Shown piece by piece: positions 29,484 through 35,017 of a DNA stretch of 35,017 bases (positions within the stretch are counted from its first letter, which is position 1; every line of letters starts with the position of its first letter). A program made the translations under genes and the position numbers. Source of the DNA: JOPF133 sp052144935 (GTDB taxonomy: Bacteria > Acidobacteriota > Terriglobia > Bryobacterales > Bryobacteraceae); the NCBI GenBank assembly GCA_052144935.1, contig JBKQPR010000222.1:1-35017 (forward strand), written 5' to 3'. The notes under the pieces were generated by a model. That model was not told where the DNA came from. It did not search any database and saw nothing but the letters and a program-made list of their open reading frames with translations.

Positions 29484-29837
29484 ATGGGTTTTGTTTGCCG
29501 GCCGCTTCCGCGGTGGAGGCCTGTGAGAAGATTTGGGGCTGGTTGGCGGGACGGCGACGGGGGATTCTTGCAGGGGCTGGACGGCGACGGCGGGCGGATA
29601 CGCTGCTCCGCTGGAAACTAGGGGCGCGCCAAGGCCTGGCGCGCTTAGGCGAGCGGACGGGGAGCGTGCGCCGCCAGGGAAGCAGTGCGGGAGTGGTGGC
29701 GGGCGCGGCGGCGGCGCATCATGAGGTATCGGGATTCGGGCTGCGCCAGGGTGGCGGGATCAGCAGGTCTGCCAGTGACTGAAGTCACCGACTCGCGGCC
29801 GCCCGCCGGCGCACACTGGAACTGAGAGGCAACCCCC
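29484..29837. other. Intergenic region before hemerythrin with two palindromes
   Basis: No gene is supported here. Short open frames have no family features and no start signals. GCGCGCCA-AGGCC-TGGCGCGC (29624-29644) is a perfect 8-bp hairpin. GTGACT-GA-AGTCAC (29775-29788) is a 14-nt palindrome centred 56 nt before the hemerythrin start, a candidate operator. Repeated GGCGACGGCGGG motifs occur around 29560-29600. Confidence 0.6.
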
Positions 29838-30389
29838 ATGCACCCAATCGAAATCCTCAGCCAGGAACACCGCGTGATTGAAGCCAGGCTCGACGAGCTG
29901 GAGCTTGAGATCCAGGCCCTGGAAGCCGGCCAACCCTTGCGCCGCGATTGGTTCGAAGAGACGCTCGACTTCTTCCGCGATTTTGCCGACCGCCGGCATC
30001 ACGCCAAGGAAGAGAATCTGCTGTTCCCACGCATGAAACAGCGCGGCGTGCCGGAACAAGGCGGCCCCATCGGCGTGATGCTGGCCGAACACGATGAGGG
30101 GCGGGGCTATTTGAAGGCCATTCGCCGGAACCTGGCGGACGCTGCAGTGATGGCGGACGCCCGCGGCGAGGCGATCGCTGACGCCCGCAGCTACATCGCC
30201 CTGCTGCGCCAGCACATTTACAAGGAGGACCACATTTTGTTTCGGATTGCCAGGCTGGTCCTGACGGCGGAAGACGTAGAAGATCTCAATCGGGAATTCG
30301 CGGCCTGCGCGCCACCCGTCAACGTTCCCCCGGCTACGGCTGCCGATCCGAAGCTGCCGGCACGGGACGCGCTACCGTGTGGATCGTAA
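29838..30389 (+). CDS. Hemerythrin-domain protein
   Basis: The 183-aa cytosolic protein has the four-helix hemerythrin pattern with likely di-iron ligands: H11 in SQEHRVIE, HHAKEENLLFP (about residues 54-64), EHDEGRGYL (about 84) and HIYKEDHILF (about 126-135). Such proteins bind or sense O2 or NO, or store iron for repair. A Pro/Ala-rich tail of about 30 residues follows the domain. ATG 29838 is preceded by GAGAGG (29824-29829). A palindrome at 29775-29788 may be regulatory. The 3' end overlaps the convergent YceI gene by 56 nt, so the two mRNAs are complementary over that stretch. Confidence 0.92.
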   Translation: MHPIEILSQEHRVIEARLDELELEIQALEAGQPLRRDWFEETLDFFRDFADRRHHAKEENLLFPRMKQRGVPEQGGPIGVMLAEHDEGRGYLKAIRRNLADAAVMADARGEAIADARSYIALLRQHIYKEDHILFRIARLVLTAEDVEDLNREFAACAPPVNVPPATAADPKLPARDALPCGS

Positions 30390-30969
30390 TTGCCACGGTC
30401 TCGTTTACCCGCAGAAACAGGGTGCTGGGATTCTTCATCCCCCACTTCACATAAGGCACTGGGAACGTTCCGGTGGCCGTGAACTGCCCGCCGGCTCCAT
30501 CGACTTGGAGTGGCAGGGCCACTTCGTGCGCCTGGCCGTGGATCTCGAACATTCCGTGCAGGCGCACCTGCGAGGGGCCCTGGAAGGCCACCTTGCCTTC
30601 CACGCGGTCGAGGCGAAACACGATCTCCGGATAGCGCGCGCTCTCCAGGACGTTGGCGTGCATGCGGCGGTCGCGGGCTTCGCTGCCGCTTTGGCCGCTA
30701 GTGGCGTCCACCACCAGTTCGCCCGCGGCTTTGCCCGAGCTGTCGAAGCGCAAGTCGCCGCGTTTCAAGGTGAAGGTTCCATGCACGGTGTGCAGCACGT
30801 CGCCCACGGTGAACTCCACCTTGGTGTGCGCCGCATCGATCTGCAGAACCGTTTCCTGTGCGGAAGCAACGCCGGCAATTGCCAGCGCCAACAGCGCCAA
30901 CAGCGCCACCGGAGCTACGCGCGCCCCCAGAGCCAGCCGGTGAGGAAGCACAGGCATGCGTTCCATCAT
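30334..30969 (-). CDS. Secreted YceI-family lipid-binding protein
   Basis: The 211-aa protein has a signal peptide (hydrophobic VAPVALLALLALAIAGVASAQ, cleavage about residue 38) and a YceI lipocalin-like barrel: VLQIDAAHTKVEFTVGDVLH, VHGTFTLKRGDLRFDSSG, SEARDRRMHANVLESARYPE and VKWGMKNPSTLFLRVNETVA. YceI proteins bind isoprenoid or amide lipids in the periplasm. The start at ATG 30969 overlaps the preceding FAD-oxidoreductase stop as ATGA, so the gene is translationally coupled. A polyprenoid-like ligand would suit a geranylgeranyl-reductase-like neighbour, but that is inference. Confidence 0.92.
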   Translation of the reverse strand: MMERMPVLPHRLALGARVAPVALLALLALAIAGVASAQETVLQIDAAHTKVEFTVGDVLHTVHGTFTLKRGDLRFDSSGKAAGELVVDATSGQSGSEARDRRMHANVLESARYPEIVFRLDRVEGKVAFQGPSQVRLHGMFEIHGQAHEVALPLQVDGAGGQFTATGTFPVPYVKWGMKNPSTLFLRVNETVAITIHTVARPVPAASDRQP

Positions 30970-32087
30970 AATGTCACCAGCCTCCAACCGAGTAACAGAT
31001 TGTTGGCGAGGTAGTTCGCGGTCGAGTGCTCTTCCAGGTGCATGGCCAGCAGCCGGGAAAACAGCGGCGGATGCGCCGCCAGCGCCCGCATGGTGCGTCG
31101 GCGTAGGGAACTGCGGCGGTCCAGCAACAGCATCAGATCGGCCATCCGCGCCGGCCGCTTGCCGATCAGGCGGTGCTGCGCCTCATACTGCGACAGGTCC
31201 CCGGCCGCCAGCGCATCTCCCAGCGCCAGGGCCTGCTGGAAGAGAAGGCAGAGGCCTTGGCCGGTGACGGCGTCCACCGACCCGGAGGCGTCGCCCACCA
31301 GCGCCACGCTCCCGCACGTCACGCGATCCAGGCGGCGCGATGCGGAAACCGCGCCGCGTTCGGCCGTCAGCGGGGGCCGGCCGCGCAACCGCTGGGCCAC
31401 CTCGGGAAAGCGCGGCAGCGCGTGTTCCAAGCGCAGCCGCGAATCGATCGAGAGGAGCACCACGCAGATCTCGCTGGGGCCGGTGGGGGTGATGTACAAC
31501 TGGCAGGCATCGCCCCAATGAACCTCCATAAACTCGCTCCACGGCGCCACCGGATAATGGCGGCGAAAGCCGTAGCGCCAGCGGGGCGCCCTTTGGTCCC
31601 GCCCGCCCGCGTCGAGGCCAGCCCAGGTGCGCACGCGCGAGTCTCCGCCATCCGCGCCCACAATCCAAGCCGCTTCCACCGCGTGGCTGCCGGCGTAGAC
31701 GCGCCGTTCGCCGATGCCCGTAATCCGCGTTCCCCAGACTAGCCGCACGCCGGCCCGCTCCGCCTGCTCGACCATGATCCGGTGTAGCGCGGTACGACGA
31801 ATTCCGAGGCCGTGGCCCTGGGGAAAATCCGCCTCCACGCGCTCCCCGCCGTGGCAAAAGCGGATACCGCGGAACGCCCGCCCTTCCGCTTCCAACCGGA
31901 TGCCCAGGGCCCGCGCAGCAGCCAGCCCATCGGGCATAATGCCTTCACCGCAGGCCTTATCGACCGGCGGATGTTCGCGATCCGCCACCGTGACCTGGAA
32001 GCCGCGCCGCCGGGCGGCCATCGCGGCGGCCAGACCCGCCGGCCCGCCGCCTATGACAAATACATCGGTAGAAGGCGGCAAATCCAT
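30966..32087 (-). CDS. FAD-dependent oxidoreductase (geranylgeranyl reductase/monooxygenase-like)
   Basis: The 373-aa flavoprotein begins with DVFVIGGGPAGLAAAMAARR (Rossmann FAD motif) and has ACGEGIMPDG, the substrate-side VGADGGDSRVR and the second FAD motif VALVGDASGSVDAVTGQGL. These place it with geranylgeranyl-reductase-like and aromatic-hydroxylase-like FAD proteins. Substrates in the group include polyprenyl chains and polyketide phenols. ATG 32087 shares one base with the preceding stop (TAATG). The usual companions of the polyketide-type members (type III PKS, methyltransferase) are not in the window. A C-terminal helical tail (RRRTMRALAAHPPLFSRLLA) is typical. Confidence 0.88.
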   Translation of the reverse strand: MDLPPSTDVFVIGGGPAGLAAAMAARRRGFQVTVADREHPPVDKACGEGIMPDGLAAARALGIRLEAEGRAFRGIRFCHGGERVEADFPQGHGLGIRRTALHRIMVEQAERAGVRLVWGTRITGIGERRVYAGSHAVEAAWIVGADGGDSRVRTWAGLDAGGRDQRAPRWRYGFRRHYPVAPWSEFMEVHWGDACQLYITPTGPSEICVVLLSIDSRLRLEHALPRFPEVAQRLRGRPPLTAERGAVSASRRLDRVTCGSVALVGDASGSVDAVTGQGLCLLFQQALALGDALAAGDLSQYEAQHRLIGKRPARMADLMLLLDRRSSLRRRTMRALAAHPPLFSRLLAMHLEEHSTANYLANNLLLGWRLVTL

Positions 32088-32935
32088 TAGGGCGTGGATC
32101 CCCGCGCAGTCGATGCCATCCGGGCACGCTCCAGCGCATACAGCGGATTCTGGGGAAAATCGCGGCACAGGCCGTCCAGCAGGCCTCGCGCCTGGTCGTC
32201 GTGGCGATCGCGTAGCGCCGCCACCGCCAGCAGCAGCCGTGCAAAGGGCGCCAGGTAGTGGCCCTTCTCGGCCGCCAGCCGCAGCTTTTCCAGGCCCAGC
32301 GCCTTGTTGGTCTCGCCGCCTCCCAACCGCAGCAGCCAGCGCACCGGCGCCGGCTTCACGCTCAGCATGTAGTTCTCCACCCCCACCGCCACCCAGGCAT
32401 CATAGTATGACGGGTTGGCCGTCAGCAGTTTTTCGGCGCGCGTGCGGGAGACCTTCATCTGCGAAAAGGAGGCCGCATAGCGCTTCTCGATCAGCGCCAG
32501 GTAGTCGGATTCCAACCCGTCGCACAGCACCGCGGCGAACTCGGCCCGGGAATCTCCGGGCGTCCTCCTGGCCAGCCCGCGGCTGACGGCCAGCGCCTCC
32601 TCGAAGCGCTGCTTCAGCGACGGATCGGGCGCCAACTTGTGGTCGGTGATGAAGTGTTGGTCGTGCGTGAAGAACTCCGACTGCAGAATGTGCATCCGGT
32701 CGAATTCCGCGAACAGGTATTGGGAAGCGTCCGAAGCCGCCGCCAGCGGATCGTCCGGATGGCGCCCCTGCCACTCCTGAAACGTCTGGTGGGCCTGCCC
32801 GAATTGCAGGTTGTACATCTGGCGGTAACCCGCCTCCAGAGTTGCGGGCAACGCCCCGCTGATGGCGTCGGCGGCGTGGAGAGCGCCGCCCGCAACGGAG
32901 CCAAGCAGGTTAATCATCAACAGGGTTCGTAACAT
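32087..32935 (-). CDS. Exported TPR-like protein of unknown function
   Basis: The 282-aa protein starts with a signal-like segment (MLRTLLMINLLGSVAGGALHAA). Helical repeats follow: YRQMYNLQFGQAHQTFQEWQ, then a long helical stretch with RFEEALAVSRGLARRTPGD and KRYAASFSQMKVSRTRAEKL, and a TPR-like C-terminus (LAPFARLLLAVAALRDRHDD, ARGLLDGLCRDFPQNPLYAL). I do not recognise a defined family. ATG 32935 gives a signal peptide; the frame is open further upstream but without such a feature. It opens the operon with the FAD oxidoreductase and YceI genes and shares one base with the next start (TAATG). Confidence 0.75.
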   Translation of the reverse strand: MLRTLLMINLLGSVAGGALHAADAISGALPATLEAGYRQMYNLQFGQAHQTFQEWQGRHPDDPLAAASDASQYLFAEFDRMHILQSEFFTHDQHFITDHKLAPDPSLKQRFEEALAVSRGLARRTPGDSRAEFAAVLCDGLESDYLALIEKRYAASFSQMKVSRTRAEKLLTANPSYYDAWVAVGVENYMLSVKPAPVRWLLRLGGGETNKALGLEKLRLAAEKGHYLAPFARLLLAVAALRDRHDDQARGLLDGLCRDFPQNPLYALERARMASTARGSTP

Positions 32936-33320
32936 GGATTGCGGGCATCTGCGGGTACGCTGCCAGGGTGCCCGCGGGGCCCAGCGCCCGCGGGGCCCGG
33001 CTCCAGTCAAGGCCCATTCGGAGCCGCGACCGCATCTGCCATTGATTTGCAAGAGATCAAGCAGCCGAACGCATCGGCGGTTGACACGTTCGTCGTACAG
33101 TCTGCCGCTTGATGCGGCGGTTATCAACAGCATCCTGTTTCCTGGACGCTCGCAAGCCAATGGCCGTTTCGCAGGGCGGACCCAGCGCTTGAAATATTGG
33201 AACGAAGCGCCCGGCTGGCGGAAATGTGCGGCGGAAACCGCATTTCGCGGCGGCAGCCTGTCACCGGCGGCGCGCACGCCTGCCGCCATTCCAGAGATCG
33301 ATTCCACAGAACCATCGCGT
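32936..33320. other. Intergenic region with repeat fragments
   Basis: No gene is supported here. GCCCGCGGGGCCC occurs twice (32970-32982 and 32986-32998). GAGCCGCGACCG (33021-33032) is the left half of the common short repeat, without its GGGAGCGG half. Around 33083-33103 TTGACA and TACAGT are only 9 nt apart, too close for a promoter. I see no other signal. Confidence 0.6.
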
Positions 33321-33623
33321 TTAGTGCGTGAGCATCCACACCGCCTCCTCGTACAATTGCGTGGCCGCCAATATCGCCAGCAGCCCGCCCATGAGGCGCA
33401 GCGCCATGCGCATCCGCCGGTCGTTCCGCGGGCGCCGCGCGCGCTCGGGCAGCACGACGGGGCGTTCCCATGGCGATTGCCCGCGCAACTCGTGTACCAA
33501 GCGGTCAGCGCATTCGCGGAACGTGTCCTGCAGATTCTGCGAAAGCTTGATCCACCAGTCCGGATTCTGCACCATCCACAAGGCTGCGGCGAGCATCGGC
33601 AGGGTCAAAGTTGACCTCGGCAT
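33321..33623 (-). CDS. Small membrane protein, unknown
   Basis: The 100-aa protein starts at ATG 33623, divergent from padR. It has an N-terminal hydrophobic part (TLTLPMLAAALWMV), a central hydrophilic helix (WIKLSQNLQDTFRECADRLV), a basic stretch (RARRPRNDRRMRM) and a C-terminal hydrophobic helix (LRLMGGLLAILAATQLYEEA). No family is recognised. Support for a real gene comes from TATGAT (minus, 33636-33631) placed 7 nt before the ATG, the same arrangement as at other genes here, and from the interlocked padR promoter. ATG 33635 is a possible alternative start. Confidence 0.55.
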   Translation of the reverse strand: MPRSTLTLPMLAAALWMVQNPDWWIKLSQNLQDTFRECADRLVHELRGQSPWERPVVLPERARRPRNDRRMRMALRLMGGLLAILAATQLYEEAVWMLTH

Positions 33624-33640
33624 GGGATTTATCATACCAT
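33611..33640. promoter_or_regulatory. Interlocked divergent promoters of padR and the small membrane protein
   Basis: On the plus strand TTGACC (33611-33616) and TACCAT (33635-33640) are 18 nt apart and serve padR. On the minus strand TATGAT (33636-33631) serves the gene starting at 33623. The two -10 boxes overlap by two bases, so RNA polymerase cannot occupy both at once, and a PadR dimer bound here would affect both. Confidence 0.6.
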
Positions 33641-33649
33641 GTCGGAGTA

Positions 33650-34027
33650 ATGGCGCGATCGGAATCCCTGGGCCAGTTCGAGCAGTTGGTGCTGACCGCG
33701 ATTCTGACCCTGCGGGAAGATGCTTATGGCATCACGATCCACGAAAAAGTGCAGGGGCTGGCGCATCCCAAGGCCGTTTCCCTGGGCGCGATCTACGTGA
33801 CGCTGGACCGGTTGGAGGACAAGGGCCTGGTCGCCTCGAGGCTCTCCGATCCCACGCCCGAGCGCGGTGGGCGCGCCAAGCGCTACTACCACCTGCAAGG
33901 CGCCGGCGAACACGCGCTGCAGGGAGCGGCGGTTACCGCCAAGCGCATCTGGGATGTAGCCAGCGAGGCCTGGGGCAGAGGATGGGGAAGAGAAGAGGGG
34001 CTATGCGTGCCGGTCCGCCCAAAATAA
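33650..34027 (+). CDS. PadR-family transcriptional regulator
   Basis: The 125-aa regulator has the PadR winged helix: LGQFEQLVLTAILTLREDAYGITI, the recognition part AVSLGAIYVTLDRLEDKGLV and the wing SDPTPERGGRAKRYYHL, followed by a dimerisation helix (GEHALQGAAVTAKRIWDVAS). In Solibacter-like genomes PadR genes commonly precede genes for membrane proteins with a permease prefix. Here the next gene overlaps by 25 nt. The start at ATG 33650 lies 9 nt after the -10 box; a GGAG is present but only 2 nt from the ATG, too close to work well. The ligand is unknown. Confidence 0.92.
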   Translation: MARSESLGQFEQLVLTAILTLREDAYGITIHEKVQGLAHPKAVSLGAIYVTLDRLEDKGLVASRLSDPTPERGGRAKRYYHLQGAGEHALQGAAVTAKRIWDVASEAWGRGWGREEGLCVPVRPK

Positions 34028-34539
34028 TCGAATCCGTGATGGCCTGGCTGCTGCCGCCCGCCTCGCGCGAGCACGTCCTGGGCGATCTCCAGGAGCGCTA
34101 CGCGGGCCTGCGCAGCTATCTGGCGGACGCGGCCTCCGCCGTGCCCGGCGCGATCGCCGGCCGCATCCTGCGCACCACCGATTGGCAAGTGCTGGCGATG
34201 GAAGCGGGCGCCCTGTACCTTTCGTTTTTGACGGCCGCCTGGGCCGTCGTGGGCGCGGCCTACCTCAGCCAACATGGGGATTTTCTGCGGCTCTTGCTTC
34301 CGGTCGCGCTAGCCGTGCTGGCGCTCATCGTGGGCGACGCGTATGGCGGTTGCGCGCAACGCACGCCGGTGGTCGAAGCCGGTTTGGGAGTGGGCTGCGC
34401 GGTGGCGGTGTCGAAGGCCAACGCGGCCCTCCCGGCGTGGATTCTGTTCTCCGGCGGCGCCCTGGGCGTCGTTCTGATTTCTACTTTGCGAAGGTGGTTC
34501 CCGCCTGGCGGCAATCGGCCGCGCGGAGAGGTGCTGTGA
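34003..34539 (+). CDS. Orphan permease-prefix-like membrane protein
   Basis: The 178-aa protein begins with the segment PPASREHVLGDLQERYAGLR, like the prefix domain found before many Solibacter ABC permeases (consensus around GDLEEEY). Instead of a full permease, about three or four membrane helices follow (ALYLSFLTAAWAVVGAAYL, LLLPVALAVLALIVGDAYGG, AALPAWILFSGGALGVVLIS). It overlaps padR by 25 nt and ftsH by 4 nt (GTGA), with AGAGGGG before ATG 34003. It may be a membrane partner or sensor in the PadR circuit. No precise function can be given. Confidence 0.75.
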   Translation: MRAGPPKIIESVMAWLLPPASREHVLGDLQERYAGLRSYLADAASAVPGAIAGRILRTTDWQVLAMEAGALYLSFLTAAWAVVGAAYLSQHGDFLRLLLPVALAVLALIVGDAYGGCAQRTPVVEAGLGVGCAVAVSKANAALPAWILFSGGALGVVLISTLRRWFPPGGNRPRGEVL

Positions 34540-35017
34540 GTTCCAACGTAAAAATGCTGGTGTTCTGGGCCGTATTGATCGGCCTGGCAATCGTTCTGTT
34601 TACCGTGATGCGGCCGGGCCAGGAAAAGGAGCGGCAGGTCTCGGTTACCGAGTTTGTGAGCCGCATCAAGGAGGGGAAGGTGAAGGAGGTGTCCATCGCG
34701 GGCACCGAGGTGAAGGGCACCTTTACCGACGGCCCCTTCCGCACCGAGATCCCCGCCAACTTCCCGGACATCTACCGCATGCTCACCGACGCGGGCATCA
34801 AGTTCGATTATAAGGAATCGGGCTCCTCCAACTGGGTGTCGCTGCTGATCAACATTTCGCCGTTCATCCTGCTGGGTGCGTGGCTGGTGATCATGATGCG
34901 CCAGATGCAGAGCGGCGGCAACAAGGCCCTCAGCTTCGGCAAGAGCCGCGCCCGCCTGCACTCCACCCAGCAGAAGAAGGTCACCTTCAAGGACGTGGCC
35001 GGCGTGGAAGAGGCTAA
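34536..35017 (+). CDS. ftsH: ATP-dependent zinc metalloprotease FtsH (5' part only)
   Basis: The first 160 codons of FtsH, the membrane-anchored AAA+ protease that degrades unassembled membrane proteins and regulators, are present; the window ends inside the gene. The GTG start at 34536 overlaps the previous stop as GTGA. TM1 is about residues 7-25 (MLVFWAVLIGLAIVLFTVM). The periplasmic part has VSVTEFVSRIKEGKVKEVSI. TM2 is about 103-121 (ISPFILLGAWLVIMM). The AAA linker KSRARLHSTQQ and VTFKDVAGVEEA follow. The Walker motifs and HExxH lie beyond the window. Cotranscription with padR and a prefix protein is unusual and might place ftsH under PadR control. Confidence 0.95.
   Translation, partial: MSSNVKMLVFWAVLIGLAIVLFTVMRPGQEKERQVSVTEFVSRIKEGKVKEVSIAGTEVKGTFTDGPFRTEIPANFPDIYRMLTDAGIKFDYKESGSSNWVSLLINISPFILLGAWLVIMMRQMQSGGNKALSFGKSRARLHSTQQKKVTFKDVAGVEEA

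Noticed and set aside
29495..29782. A small gene between the copy 2 element and hemerythrin
   Set aside because: The 95-codon frame has no recognisable domain, no Shine-Dalgarno or -10 box, and its translation looks like random GC-rich sequence.
33083..33103. A promoter TTGACA/TACAGT
   Set aside because: The boxes are 9 nt apart, far from the 16-18 nt needed, and no gene starts nearby on that strand.

Overview
The window reads as chromosomal DNA of a GC-rich Acidobacteriota, most likely of the Bryobacterales / Candidatus Solibacter group. The clues are a C-terminal fragment of the Solibacter-type TIGR03435 family, a serine/threonine kinase with a TolB-like propeller, a PadR regulator with an orphan permease-prefix membrane protein, two copies of an IQANR/NSQKSTGPRS repeat-borne gene, and short palindromic repeats scattered between and inside genes. 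The assignment is by recognition; no search was run.

Layout. 1-990: copy 1 of a dispersed ~1 kb element (5' palindrome, leader terminator, ORF). 1209-1924: an overlapping two-gene HEPN module. 2035-7379 (+): DciA-like protein, gatC, gatA, sodA, soluble transhydrogenase, ROK-like protein. 7481-8274 (-): GntR/YtrA regulator coupled to a chimeric ABC-ATPase/TIGR03435 remnant. 8366-9033 (+): DUF433/DUF5615 toxin-antitoxin pair. 9160-11680 (+): BlaI and a BlaR1-TPR-TonB fusion behind a promoter with two palindromic operators. 11807-16561 (-): secreted GH97 glycosidase and a PknB-type kinase-propeller. 16963-19935 (+): a U32 (RlhA-type) protein with a large in-frame minisatellite. 19959-20716 (-): LysE exporter and tRNA-Val(UAC). 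20832-21113: an 18-bp minisatellite. 21138-23190 (+): secreted amidohydrolase and Uma2 nuclease. 23194-28454 (-): tldD-pmbA-membrane protein-S9 peptidase operon with overlapping genes. 28479-29482 (-): copy 2 of the dispersed element, inverted relative to copy 1. 29838-35017: hemerythrin (+), TPR protein-FAD oxidoreductase-YceI operon (-), small membrane protein (-), padR-prefix protein-ftsH (+, ftsH cut by the window end).

How it works together. Housekeeping genes (amidotransferase, SOD, transhydrogenase, TldD/PmbA, RlhA-type U32, FtsH) alternate with small regulatory or conflict modules (HEPN pair, DUF433/DUF5615, GntR-ABC remnant, BlaI/BlaR1, PadR). Many genes are joined by 1-4 nt stop/start overlaps (TAGTG, GTGA, ATGA, TTGA, TAATG). 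Many transcription-unit starts carry a -10-like hexamer 6-8 nt before the start codon, which suggests leaderless mRNAs.

Most interesting: the two inverted copies of the repeat-borne gene, each with a differently sequenced but equally well paired terminator hairpin directly before the ATG; two minisatellites 2.3 kb apart sharing a GCGCGGTGAGG core, one of them inside a conserved RNA-modification enzyme; and the in-frame ABC/TIGR03435 gene fusion.
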